DNA of 64,000 nt from Bombyx mori (lineage: Eukaryota; Arthropoda; Insecta; Lepidoptera; Bombycidae). The notes under the pieces are model-generated. The model made no database searches, was not told the origin of the DNA, and saw nothing but the letters and a program-made list of their open reading frames with translations. Within the stretch, counting starts at the first letter, position 1, and every line of letters starts with the position of its first letter. The stretch lies in assembly GCF_030269925.1 (NCBI RefSeq), contig NC_085124.1, positions 7,750,001-7,814,000 of the forward strand. Reading direction: 5' to 3'. Made by a program: the position numbers and the translations under genes. Below are positions 37,349 to 48,146 of this stretch, in pieces.

Positions 37349-37660
37349 CCACGGTGAAGGGATAACATCGTGTAATAAAAATCAAACCCGCAAATTATAA
37401 TTTGCGTAATTACTGGTGGTAGAACCTCTTGTGAGTCCGCACGGGTAGGTACCTACCATCGCCCCGCCTATTTTTGCCGTGAAGCAGTAATGCGTGTTTC
37501 GGTTTGAAGGGTGGGGCAACCGTTGTAACTATACTGAGACCTTAGAATTTATATCTCAAGATGGATGGTGCGTTTACGTTGTAGATGTCTATGGGCTCCA
37601 GTAACCACTTAACACTAGGTGGCTGTGAGCTCGTCCAACTATCTAAACAAAAAAAAAAAA
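37349..37660 (+). repeat. Family A SINE, nearly complete body
   Basis: Begins CACGGTGAAGGGATAACATC, lacks the tRNA head, and ends CTATCTAAACAAAAAAAA. Confidence 0.88.
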
Positions 37661-38214
37661 ATCTGTTCAATAATTGTGGAACAAAGTAAAGTGAAGCCAT
37701 CACGTACCACCAAACTTTGTTCATTAATTACGTGTGAATACGAAAATGTCTTAAAACAAAACACAAGTAAAACATGAGTAAAACGGACAACGAAATAAAG
37801 GCCATTTTACATTTCCAGCGAGCCCGATACACAAATAAAACAATCGGCTCACCCCGCGACCTTGAGTAGGGTTGGACCCTCTCCGTACGTTTTCGCAATC
37901 CATTTGTAACTCTAGAACTTAAAATAGTTATAAACTTTATGAATATCTAGGCGAATGGAATCGTCGAACAGATTTCAAAACGTTTCGAACAATTTTTGCG
38001 TTTTGATTTTAGTGTGCCATTTATATTGTTCAATCGGATAGACTTTAGGCGGGTTTCTTATTTAAAACTAAAAAGAAAAAACGTGCGATCAGTTAACTGT
38101 CGCATGGTCGTTAAAATTTATTGGAAATCATTTAATAATTCGGTAACATAATCATTAAGTTTCATTGATAAAAGTTTATTTATTATTAAAATTACAAAGA
38201 CTACAAAATCATAC

Positions 38215-38610
38215 TGTAGACGCGAGATGAAAAAACTACGAAAATATTTAAAATTTGGTCGTTGCAAATGAAGGACACAGACTGCGGGAAGAAACGATAA
38301 GAAGCGGCAGTTCTGCGTTAAAGGAAGGATGCACAATACCTTTATGTAGTCCTTGCTGCAGACTCGTACCACTCCGCGATGAGAAACACCAACGATTTCA
38401 CTTATTTACGTATTTAACATAACAAAGACACGAAGCGCGCGCGCGGTTGTTCAGCCATATTTTTTCGTCTCGATGTCACCACACGATCTCGCTCGCACGC
38501 GTCCGTAGGTAAAGTGCCGGAGAGGGATGGGACAGGATTTGCAAAACCAAATTAAAATGTTGCTATTTTTCGAAACCTAAAACTAACTAAGTTTTAAACC
38601 AGCGCAACCA
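38215..38610 (-). repeat. 3' LTR of the Pao/BEL element
   Basis: It matches the 5' LTR base for base over about 360 bp; differences are confined to the first ~36 bp at its left (U5) end. The purine tract CCCGGGGGAA abuts it at 38611-38620 (minus). Confidence 0.95.
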
Positions 38611-38830
38611 TTCCCCCGGGCTTGAAGGGACGCCTTCAAAGTATTATCTAACTAAAACGTGTATTATCTAACTAAAAAACTAAAAAGTGTATTATCTAAC
38701 AAACGAATAACAATAAATTCAAATAAGTACGCTACGTTTATCTACTATTACGCTATGTTCCTACAAGAATTAAGAATTTATACTATATCTATATACAACT
38801 AACCTAAATAATATGAAAAATCTAAATGTG

Positions 38831-40015
38831 CTACTGGTTGGGTAGTGGGCAGAGTCGCACCACGGGACGCAAATACGATCCGATCGCTGTCTTAACCCGT
38901 GCAATGCGTGTAACTCCCGTAGAGTCCGGAAACACTTCTTCCACGACACCCAAAGGCCAGTGTAGAGGAGGCGAATTATCGTTAATCAGAATCACCACCG
39001 AGCCGACGACGACTGGATCGACCGGCGTGTTCCATTTGCGGCGTGATTGCAACGTATGAAGGTATTCCCGTCTCCAGCGCTTCCAAAACGATTGAACTAA
39101 TTTGTCTAGCAAATCGTGTCTAGCAAGAGTAGTTAAATTTTCATCGATTTCTTCCGCAGGCAAGCATTTCAAAGGCGTGAGATTCAAAAAATGCGCAGGA
39201 GTTAAGGCAAGCGGTTCTGAAGGATCACTAGAGAGTGTTCCACATAAAGGTCGTGTATTCATTACCGATTCGATCTGACTGAGAACAGTACATAGCTCTT
39301 CAAACGAAAGAATTGTATCACCTATAACGCGATATAGATGTGACTTTAAGCTTTTGATATTAGCCTCCCAATTCCCGCCAAAATGGCTAGCTGTCGGTAC
39401 ATTTAGGGACCAATCAATGCGATTTTCAGCTAAGACGTTACCAAACTCTGTATTATGATACTTTGAACTAAGAAATTCATGAAGTTCTGAAAGCTTGCGT
39501 TTAGCACCTATATAATTCGTTCCATTGTCCGAATAAATTCTACCCACCGGGCCTCGTCTAGATAGGAACCGCTTGAAGGCTCCCATGAAACTAGCTGTGC
39601 TTAAATCACCAGCCAGTTCTATATGTACTGCGCGCGTAGTCATGCAAACAAATAAACACACGTAAGCTTTGGTAGAACGAATACCACGCCCACGTGTTAT
39701 GGTAACCTTGAAAGGGCCAGCATAATCTGTACCCGTGTGAATGAAGGGTTTAGCGGATTGAACGACACGACAAGAACGATGATCCGCCATTTCAGGGAAT
39801 GTTGGCTTAGGACGAAGTCGAAAGCAAGGCATGCATTTGTGTATCCTATTCCTAATTAAATTACGAGCAGAAAGTATCCAATACTTCTGACGTAAGAGCG
39901 CCATCAGCAGGTCAGGACCGGCGTGACAATTTAATATATGATGATATTCGACAAGTAAATTCAAGATCGGATCTTTTCTCGGAAGCAAAATGGGATATTT
40001 CTCGTCGTAGCTCAA
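38831..40015 (-). CDS. Pao/BEL integrase
   Basis: Integrase inserts the element cDNA into the genome. It has an HHCC zinc-binding N-terminus (EYHHILNCHAG ... CMPCFR), then the catalytic D,D,E core: TGTDYAGPF, YSDNGTNYIG and the Glu in GGNWEANIKS. The C-terminal FWKRWRREYLHTLQ matches the domain typical of Pao/BEL integrases. The frame is open upstream of 40015 (TTG codon, no ATG) to roughly 40080, so this is the end of pol separated by a frame change from the RT frame, not an independent gene. It returns to the gag frame. Confidence 0.9.
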   Translation of the reverse strand: MSYDEKYPILLPRKDPILNLLVEYHHILNCHAGPDLLMALLRQKYWILSARNLIRNRIHKCMPCFRLRPKPTFPEMADHRSCRVVQSAKPFIHTGTDYAGPFKVTITRGRGIRSTKAYVCLFVCMTTRAVHIELAGDLSTASFMGAFKRFLSRRGPVGRIYSDNGTNYIGAKRKLSELHEFLSSKYHNTEFGNVLAENRIDWSLNVPTASHFGGNWEANIKSLKSHLYRVIGDTILSFEELCTVLSQIESVMNTRPLCGTLSSDPSEPLALTPAHFLNLTPLKCLPAEEIDENLTTLARHDLLDKLVQSFWKRWRREYLHTLQSRRKWNTPVDPVVVGSVVILINDNSPPLHWPLGVVEEVFPDSTGVTRIARVKTAIGSYLRPVVRLCPLPNQ

Positions 40016-40047
40016 GTCAGAGTTTCTTAAACGTCCCCCTACTCTAA

Positions 40048-42423
40048 TTAGTCCATCTTTAAGAAATGGTTTAAGTGTCGAAATGCATGGCTACAAACTT
40101 GACCTTCCTCGAGCTTCGCGATCTCAGCGCGAAAATAAAACCGTTGAAGTTCACGAAGAATTAATAACTCAGCGAACTCATAATCCGATGCTGACATGCG
40201 ATATCTGTGAGGTAACAATTTTACAAATCGACAAACGAAAACTACACTGCGCAATAGTTTAGACCAAGATGAGATACGATTTCCTAGTGATAATATAGGA
40301 GATTTTTCATTTAAAGTAGCGGCGAGAAAAGTCTGTTTCTTTTCTTCCGGCGGCTCCGGCTCTACGGAAGGATTAAAAGGAACAGCAGGCCACTGCGCGA
40401 CATCCAAATGTGCCCAAGAGGGGCCACTAAACCAAAGCGGGTGATTAATTATTTGGGAAGGAGTGAGGCCACGCGACAAACAATCAGCGGGATTGTCTTT
40501 ACCAGACACGTGATATAGATTTTGTGGAGATAAATAGCTTTGTATCTTCGTCACTCTGTTAGCCACAAAGGTGCTCCATCGATGAGGCGATGAATGTGTC
40601 CAACAAAGTGCGACTGTTGAGTCTGAAAACGCGAATATATTGCGAAAAACAATGCGATTTTGACAAGCGACTACTACATTTTTTATGAGCTGAGCGAGTA
40701 TGAGAATCGCGCAAAGCTCAAGTCTGGCGAGCGACACAACCTTTTTAGGAGAAACCTTTGATTTTGCTGTTATCAAACGTATTGTACTATCATTGTTATT
40801 TTGAACGTGAAAATATATCACCCCCCCATATGCTTTCTCACTGGCGTCCGCGAAACCTAAGATAGTCACGATGCTGTCGACGTTCATACCTACGTGACGT
40901 GAGATCTTTATATGAGAAAGCAAAGGAAGTTCTTCTTTGAATCGGCTCCACATTTTTACTATATCTTCGGATGGAGTGTCATCCCAGTCACAATTGCTCA
41001 GCCACAACTGCTTAATAATAAGTTTAACGAACAGGACGACCGGTGCGACAAATCCCATGACGTCCCATATTTTAGCAACACATGACAGTATTGTACGTTT
41101 AGTACAAATTTCAATCGGAGTGTAAATTTTTATACAAAAACTATCCGACGTAGGAGACCAACACAAGCCGAGTACTTTATGCTGGTTCGACTCATCGAAC
41201 TCCTTGACACCTGGCAGGCGATGCGACGGCGGGATCGAATCTAACACTACTTGTGAGTTACTCGTCCACTTCACCAGCTCGAACTGACCGGCCTTCATGA
41301 GACCTATCATATCAGAAGCGGTCGATATGCCGATGTCTTCAGTTGGAATTGAATAAACAAAATCGTCCATATATAGGCTAGTATCAATAATTTCTCTGGC
41401 CCGCGGGTAAGCGACACCTTCATCAGCTGCCAGCTGTTTAATAGTACGCAACGCATGAAAAGGACTAGACTTAAGCCCGAAAACTACACGATTAAATTCG
41501 TAAACTTGTAATGGTTGTTGAGGAGAAAAACGATATAGAATGCGTTGAAAACGCCTGTCAGATTCTCTGACTCCAATACTCAAAAACATCTGACGAATGT
41601 CAGCGGAAAGGGCAACCGGAAACAAACGAAAATTAATAATAATATTAAATAAATTTCCTTGGAAATTTTGTCCACGATATAACAGATCATTGAGCGAAAC
41701 ATTAGTAGTAGTCTTACAACTACCATCGAGTACGACTCTTAATTTGGTTGTGACCTTATCTTGTTTGATTACACCATGATGCGGAATAAAATAAGAAATA
41801 TCTGAACTGTCACAATCTACAGCTGAGAGATAGTTCTTCTCTAAATATTCGAGAATGATGTTGTCGTACGCTAATTTTAGTTGCGGAGAAGCTTGCATCT
41901 TTCTTTCTAAGCAGTAAAATCGATTTTCACTTGCTTGACGCGAATTACCGAGAGTATTAACATCACCTTTAAAGGGCAAAGCCACCACGTATCGTCCGTC
42001 ACTATCTCGTGTGGTAGTACTGGTATAAAACTCCTCAGACATTTTGTCCTCGGGGCTGAGTACAGACGGCACGTCTACCTCCTCTAATTCCCAAAACTTC
42101 CGAATTGTGGAGTCTAACGGGTCTCCGGTACAGCAATATGAAACGCTCTCGTTGCTAGCTACACGAACGGGAGCGTCACCAACAATAACATAACCGAGGA
42201 TAGTCTCTAACGCGATCGGCGAGGCATGCGAAGGCCGTCCTTGAACCTTGTTCGATAAGAGCAGATGCGGGAAAATCGAAGCTCCAATCAACAGTTGGAT
42301 CGGGCCTGGGTTAAAGTAAGTATCGTCTGCCAATGCTATGTCTTCGAAATTCGATAAAAGAGAGGCATCAACTGTGGTAGTCGGTAAACGTTCAGTAATT
42401 TTATCTACTACTAACGACTCCAT
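40048..42423 (-). CDS. Pao/BEL reverse transcriptase and RNase H
   Basis: 791 codons. It begins in the protease-RT linker (ALETILGYVIVGD) and continues into the RT with YFIPHHGVIK, LRVVLDGS, the polymerase Asp in ALSADIRQMFL, and the YMDDF active site at about residue 350. RNase H follows (FADASEKAYGGV, LARLELCAIL, FSDSTVALCWTH, VSGKDNPADCLSRG). A partial integrase lead-in is at the end. It overlaps the gag ORF by 23 nt in the +1 frame. The ATG at 42423 is incidental; natural expression would be as a polyprotein. Confidence 0.93.
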   Translation of the reverse strand: MESLVVDKITERLPTTTVDASLLSNFEDIALADDTYFNPGPIQLLIGASIFPHLLLSNKVQGRPSHASPIALETILGYVIVGDAPVRVASNESVSYCCTGDPLDSTIRKFWELEEVDVPSVLSPEDKMSEEFYTSTTTRDSDGRYVVALPFKGDVNTLGNSRQASENRFYCLERKMQASPQLKLAYDNIILEYLEKNYLSAVDCDSSDISYFIPHHGVIKQDKVTTKLRVVLDGSCKTTTNVSLNDLLYRGQNFQGNLFNIIINFRLFPVALSADIRQMFLSIGVRESDRRFQRILYRFSPQQPLQVYEFNRVVFGLKSSPFHALRTIKQLAADEGVAYPRAREIIDTSLYMDDFVYSIPTEDIGISTASDMIGLMKAGQFELVKWTSNSQVVLDSIPPSHRLPGVKEFDESNQHKVLGLCWSPTSDSFCIKIYTPIEICTKRTILSCVAKIWDVMGFVAPVVLFVKLIIKQLWLSNCDWDDTPSEDIVKMWSRFKEELPLLSHIKISRHVGMNVDSIVTILGFADASEKAYGGVIYFHVQNNNDSTIRLITAKSKVSPKKVVSLARLELCAILILAQLIKNVVVACQNRIVFRNIFAFSDSTVALCWTHSSPHRWSTFVANRVTKIQSYLSPQNLYHVSGKDNPADCLSRGLTPSQIINHPLWFSGPSWAHLDVAQWPAVPFNPSVEPEPPEEKKQTFLAATLNEKSPILSLGNRISSWSKLLRSVVFVCRFVKLLPHRYRMSASDYEFAELLILRELQRFYFRAEIAKLEEGQVCSHAFRHLNHFLKMD

Positions 42424-44092
42424 AATAATTTACGTTACGATCGAAACGAGAATAAAATTTTATTTCTACAGAACCTTCAATTGTTTTGCTAGAACCTCCT
42501 ATTCCCTTTACTACGGAACAAGCAGGTCTATTATTTATGTTCAAACCCAATCGTCGACAACAATCACGAGTGACAAAATTGCTTTGAGACGCGCCATCCA
42601 ACAACGCGCGTACACAATGCTCCCTACCATGTGAATCAATAATAACTACACGTGCGGTCGCAATTAGTACCGTAGTAGAACTGCGTAAGATGCGGTTATA
42701 ACCTTTCGATAAAGTGCACAGCGTTACGTCATCCGTGCTGACGCGAGCTGGAGCAATGCCCATATCATTTAAGCCTACCGAAGAAGGCATGGAGGGCCGT
42801 GCGACAGCCGATGCTCGTGTACCTGGTGACTGCGTGCGTCTAGCATTCGAATGCGCTTTACTCGCGACGGGTTCATTTCCGAAACATAATAAAGTGTGAT
42901 GCTTAGAATTACATTTTTTACATAAAGAGGACGACCTACACGCGGAAACACGATGACCGCTACTTAAACAATTTATACATAAATTGTTCGATTTGACGAA
43001 TTGAAACCGCTCATTCGGTTTATAACTATTAAAAACCCTACATTTATAAATGTGATCATGTTTGTCACGACACATACTACATACCGTTGACTCAGAACTA
43101 GATGTATAAGCCTGTGTAGATGACAACTTAGAGTCAAACTGCCTTTTGTTGGCAGCCTTGGGAACCGATGACGTGCGCTCTAATACTTTTATGTGATCAC
43201 GAACAAAAGACACTAGATCTACAAACAATGGTATTTCGCATCCCTTATTATTTAAGCGCTGATAGGATTCAAACGCACGGGCAGTGTCTGTGTCTAATTT
43301 TTGAAGCGCTACATGCAAAAATGTAAAATCCGATAGGTCATTGACCTTCAAGTTTTTTAAAGCGGCTACCGACGATGCGAACTTGTCCAAAAATAATTCT
43401 AAATTACTAGGCTTTGCAGAAGAGATAGGTTTAAATTCAAATAATTGATCTAAATACGCAGTAGCAGATAGACGTTTATCTTCGTATTTGCTATTTAATA
43501 AATCAAAAATTAACGAATAGTTTTCGGCGCTTGGAGTAATTCCCGCGCATACGGAACGAGCCCTGCCGGTTAATTTGCCTATCAAATAATAAAGTTTCTC
43601 AGAGTCCGTTAACGATGTATTATTATGTACGACATTCCGAAAGCTAGAGATAAACAAAGGCCAGTTTTTTATATCGCCATTGAATTCGGGAATTTCTATT
43701 GGGGGTAGTTTCGGAATCCTATGTTGACCAGCCAGCGTAACGTGATCCCCCGTTTGCGATTGCGATTGTAACCTTTTGGCAGCTCGTTTCACGCAGCCTA
43801 AGAGATCTTCAAACGCCGTAAGAGGTTGATAATTAACTAAATAATCGGGATTAGCCTTTAACTCCAACATGATTATTTTATCGAGCACACCTTCAAAATC
43901 TTCACGCAATGAATCTACTGTTTCAAAGTCGCACAAAAAAGCGTCAGCGTTGAATGACTTTGAATCCATATCTCTAACTTGGCTAGAAATGCTTTGCATG
44001 CGGGAGAATATCCTATCTCTTTTGGCATATAACATCTTTAAATTAGTATCTGAAGGTGCCATTTTAAGATAAACGTAAAATAAATATTTCAA
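42401..44092 (-). CDS. Pao/BEL Gag-protease
   Basis: 563 codons; the natural start may be the second Met (MAPSDTNLK, 44062). The N-terminal coiled, charged region and IPEFNGDIKNWPLFISSF block are characteristic of Pao/BEL Gag. Then come cysteine knuckles (CSMCRDKHDHIYKC; CINCLSSGHRVSAC; CKKCNSKHHTLLC) for nucleic-acid binding, then an aspartic protease segment, ALLDGASQSNFVT. The ORF stops where the RT frame begins, so protease and RT are out of frame in this copy. Confidence 0.92.
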   Translation of the reverse strand: MKYLFYVYLKMAPSDTNLKMLYAKRDRIFSRMQSISSQVRDMDSKSFNADAFLCDFETVDSLREDFEGVLDKIIMLELKANPDYLVNYQPLTAFEDLLGCVKRAAKRLQSQSQTGDHVTLAGQHRIPKLPPIEIPEFNGDIKNWPLFISSFRNVVHNNTSLTDSEKLYYLIGKLTGRARSVCAGITPSAENYSLIFDLLNSKYEDKRLSATAYLDQLFEFKPISSAKPSNLELFLDKFASSVAALKNLKVNDLSDFTFLHVALQKLDTDTARAFESYQRLNNKGCEIPLFVDLVSFVRDHIKVLERTSSVPKAANKRQFDSKLSSTQAYTSSSESTVCSMCRDKHDHIYKCRVFNSYKPNERFQFVKSNNLCINCLSSGHRVSACRSSSLCKKCNSKHHTLLCFGNEPVASKAHSNARRTQSPGTRASAVARPSMPSSVGLNDMGIAPARVSTDDVTLCTLSKGYNRILRSSTTVLIATARVVIIDSHGREHCVRALLDGASQSNFVTRDCCRRLGLNINNRPACSVVKGIGGSSKTIEGSVEIKFYSRFDRNVNYYGVVSSR

Positions 44093-44640
44093 ATTAACAA
44101 ACTAACGATATTCGAAGCGGCGGGAAAGGTAAACACCTACCTACGAGTACAAATTTATGCGAATAGTACAAATGTTAATAAATATTTTATAGTAAAAACT
44201 AAAGATAATATTCGAAGCGGCGGGTGTTATTAGCACACAGGAATACGCTACTACCCGTCGCCTGGCGTTTCCTATCTATCGCCTTTTACGATATCCCAGG
44301 AAGAGGCGGGAGTGGTGCTATTCTACGTAAGGTACCCGACACCACACGGGGAACCTACACTGAATACCTAAAACTAATGTATGCGGCCGGCTCGAGGCGT
44401 ACGCTCGACCGGTGATCTAACAAAGAATAATATAAGAAACCAGAACGCGGGTTTTCTATCTACCTAATTTGATAATGTAAATAAGTGAATAATAATTGTA
44501 AGAAATAATGTGAACGAAAACGATATTTAAGACGAAAGCAGGAAAAGCGATATTTTTTCGAAGTACCTACTTGGTACGCGGTTCTAACTATATTAGGTAA
44601 ATTAGGTAACCTAGGCAATGGTTGGCGCTGATTTAATACG

Positions 44641-44660
44641 AATCCGGCTCGTTTGGACCA
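44641..44660 (-). other. Candidate primer-binding site
   Basis: On minus it starts TGGTCC five bases inside the 5' LTR. Its complement on + reads like a tRNA 3' end with CCA and a T-arm-like AATCCGGCTCG, closest in memory to tRNA-Tyr with a few mismatches. Confidence 0.6.
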
Positions 44661-44665
44661 AAAAA

Positions 44666-45061
44666 TGTATACGCGAGCTAAGCAACTACGAAAATATTTT
44701 AAAATTTGGTCGTTGCAAATGAAGGACACAGACTGCGGGAAGAAACGATAAGAAGCGGCAGTTCTGCGTTAAAGGAAGGATGCACAATACCTTTATGTAG
44801 TCCTTGCTGCAGACTCGTACCACTCCGCGATGAGAAACACCAACGATTTCACTTATTTACGTATTTAACATAACAAAGACACGAAGCGCGCGCGCGGTTG
44901 TTCAGCCATATTTTTTCGTCTCGATGTCACCACACGATCTCGCTCGCACGCGTCCGTAGGTAAAGTGCCGGAGAGGGATGGGACAGGATTTGCAAAACCA
45001 AATTAAAATGTTGCTATTTTTCGAAACCTAAAACTAACTAAGTTTTAAACCAGCGCAACCA
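44666..45061 (-). repeat. 5' LTR of the Pao/BEL element
   Basis: 396 bp, minus-strand TGGTTGCGC...CGTATACA. It contains the promoter for the element by family logic; no TATA box is assigned. Confidence 0.95.
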
Positions 45062-45608
45062 CATACAATAGTTGATGTATGCAAAGATAAATTATTATCT
45101 AGTTTAACTAAAATGCAACTGCTATAAAACTTTCACGTACAAAACGCGTCCTAATAACGGGTTTATTATAGCTTCATACGTTATTTTTAGCGTACGTGAT
45201 TCATCTTTTGGCGCGACGATTGTTCAAGTGTCAGGGATTGTTTCGGATAATTACGAACGATCTATGTTTTTTATTTATTTAAAAATACTGCTTTATATCA
45301 TGGTGTTCATTATTTCAGTTTTCATATTTGAAGATTCAGTTGAGTAGCTTGTGGCATTGTCTTTTTTCACAGATTCCAAAAAAAGAGGAGGCTATCAATT
45401 CGACTGTTTTTTTAAATGATTATTAAATATATATTTTTTTAATTTAACCAACTATGGTGATTGTTTTATCTGAAAGCTGTGTGAGCTTCTCACGTAGTTC
45501 TGTTTATATTTTATTAAAATCTGATCAGTAGTTTTTGAGTTATCCTTAATAATACATATTTAATTGAATTCGACTACGTTGATTATATTATTTCTTTATT
45601 CTATTGAA

Positions 45609-45724
45609 AACCGGTAGGCAGCGGCTTGGCTCTGCCCTTGGCATTGCTGAAGTCCATGGGCGACGGTAGCCACTCACCATCAGGTGGGCCGTGTGCTCGT
45701 CTACCTACAAAGGCAATAAAAAAA
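45609..45724 (+). repeat. Retroposon tail type 2
   Basis: GGTAGGCAGCGGCTTGGCTC to AAGGCAATAAAAAAA; counterpart of 31155-31278. Confidence 0.8.
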
Positions 45725-45727
45725 GAA

Positions 45728-45856
45728 CTTTATATATAAAAATGAATTGCTGTTCGTTAGTCTCGCTAAAACTCCAGAACGGCTTGACGGATTTGGCTAA
45801 TTATAGTCTTGAATTATTTGTGGAAGTCCAGAGAAAGTTTAAAAGGTTAAAAAACG
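45728..45856 (+). mobile_element. Helitron family F, 5' fragment
   Basis: AATGAATTGCTGTTCGTTAG and following sequence match the minus-strand 5' half of 32823-33073; no 3' terminus. Confidence 0.8.
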
Positions 45857-46629
45857 GTTTTATTTCTTATTAAAAAAATTTAGCAACAATAATTGAGAAC
45901 ATGATCAGTTAAATTTAATTTATTATGATTGCTTTTTATACGTAGATATAACATTTATAGGTAGGTATCATGATAATTAGTTGCGTATTTTATTTAGTAT
46001 TCTATTATACAAAATAATTTATGGGCAATAAAGTTAGGGTTAAATTGGTTAGTTGCTTGTTAATTAATATTGGCTTGTACTTTTAGTAGTTTTGTGCCTA
46101 CAGGACCTAATAGTCGATTATGACTCTAAGGTTCGGGTATGTAACCATAGATAATACACATAAATTGGTTATAGATAAGCAACTCAAGTACTCAGCAAAT
46201 ATGTTTACGGACGTCGGCCACTAGATGGCTTCGCTTCGATTAGTTTCTCATTGCTCCTGTAGATGGTAGTAACATATTACCTATCTTATATTTTATTTTT
46301 GATGAAGGATTTTGTAAATTTTCAGAAACCACAAATTGATAAAATTTAATCAATTTGTCTATAACAAATAAAGACTTATGATTTATAATTTTTTTTGTCT
46401 GTGTTTAGTTATACAATAATTAAATGCTTTAACTTTAACAGCATATAAATTTGGGGGCAACCGCTACAAGATGTCGCTAGTTTCCATACAAAAAAATATT
46501 TGTCTTTAAGCATCGCAGTTTCAGGGCTCGGTATGTAGCGTCTTTCTTTACGAGCGACCGAGACAGCTGTTCCCTCTCAGTCTATAGCAGAAGTAAAATC
46601 ACCGAGCTAATTAATATATTTAGAGAGCG

Positions 46630-46700
46630 AATATATCGTGTAATGAAGTTAGGGTTACGCTGATATAGCCTCTCAAGACTCTCAGCTTAGGTAGGAAAAA
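46630..46700 (+). repeat. Family B tail fragment
   Basis: GGTTACGCTGATATAGCCTC to CTTAGGTAGGAAAAAAAA. Confidence 0.8.
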
Positions 46701-48146
46701 AAAAGATGCCGCGGATAAATATGAAATAAACTTATTTAACTATTTAACACTCCCTTAATGACTCTAAATAATAATGATTAAGCAGCGATTTTTATCATGA
46801 CGCCGTTTGTGAGGTATGACTTCTCATGCATATGTATAGGTATTATATCATTATTTAAAATATTATATTTGATGCCATTGTATTTGCATTTATATGATTC
46901 TCCCAGTCTCTCGGTAGTAATTCCTATGATTATTCTAGCCGATTTACAACGCCACATTAGTTTTACATTTATTTAGTTTAGTCAAAAGAAGAATTCTCGC
47001 GTTTTTTTCTTCTTCTTCACGATTTTCATTTTTAATGAGTTCCCCATATTTCGGTCCTATTGCAAGAACCCTGATTACTCGTGTACATTCTCCGCCATAT
47101 TATTACAATAGAGCATTGGTATTAGGGTTGTCAATCCACAAGTTGCCCACTTAAGTCTAGTAATGATTCGTTACTATATGAAGGGAAGGTTATGTGCTAT
47201 ACAATGCCAAAGATACTTATTCCATGGTGGCAATGGCACTCCTGTTACGGAGTTTATGTTGTATTCTTTTTTCATAGTGTCGGTACCCGCTCAGCAATGA
47301 ATTCATATTAGCATCAAGGATATTTAAAAAAAAAAGAGCGCCTGTTGTACATATAATAATAATCTTCAGAAGTTATTGGTATTAGAAGTCAAAGCACGCC
47401 AAATGCAGACAGATCTCAGAGAAATATTAAACGATAATTTTATAAATATTGGTAAATTTCTTAATTATGTAGCGATTTTATCAGTTAAGTCGCGATTAAA
47501 TTTAATTCTTTACACCTAATTGCTGAATCGCTAAAGCTCTTTAATTACGATATGAAAAATGTATAATATAAATCTGTTATTTTTCATTCAGTTGTCATGG
47601 CGCTCGGGAAATAAGAGAAGAATTCATTCCGGAGCTAGATGGTAGATATGTGGGGAAAATATACTATGAAAAAAGCACTGTCCAACTGTTATTAACAGAG
47701 TTGGCGGGGTCATCTCAAGCAATTTGTCAAACGATTCCCTCAGATACGATACTAAACGTACCTATTTAATTTCGGTTATCTCTTATGGCATTGCGAGAAG
47801 TTTCTTTGGAAAATCTTGGATCGCAATAAGACTTCCAAATCCACTAAACATAATCATTATGTTGATTTTCATCCGGTTTCGAAATTCTAGATAATTAAAA
47901 AAACTTGTTTGGTATTTGATGTTGTTTCGGCGCAAAGATAAAATTTGTCGATAACTTGTAGATTACGTGAGTTTTGTGGACAAAAAATGTTTTTACGGGC
48001 AAAAACACTTCGTGTGGATTTCAGAGAATTTAAATTGTCCGTTTAGTTTAATAATTGGTCAGATGATCTTATTCGCGATATTATGTCCGGCGATCAATCA
48101 ATGAATACAGGTGTGGAACTTTGGATTCTTCAAACTACTACTTCCT

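Larger units (their letters stand above)
29771..38209. other. Repeat-bearing region right of the BAH-gene start; no host gene seen
   Basis: Upstream (5') flank of the BAH gene, possibly with non-coding first exons. It contains a family E-tail retroposon (31155-31278), Helitrons, a GT microsatellite, a family C copy, a MADF-like transposon remnant and a SINE. Short frames at 30210-30401, 31684-31920, 34707-34904 and 34868-35077 have no domain or splice support. Confidence 0.5.
38215..45061 (-). mobile_element. Pao/BEL LTR retrotransposon
   Basis: A complete 6.85-kb element on minus. It has 396-bp LTRs at both ends (TG...CA on minus), a 5-bp target duplication CATAC at 38210-38214 and 45062-45066, a tRNA-like primer site beside the 5' LTR, a purine tract before the 3' LTR, gag-protease, reverse transcriptase/RNase H and integrase in Pao/BEL order. 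Two frame changes split the coding region. Near-identical LTRs suggest a young insertion. Confidence 0.95.

Noticed and set aside
44641..44660. tRNA gene fragment
   Set aside because: Its position directly beside the 5' LTR makes a primer-binding site the simpler reading.
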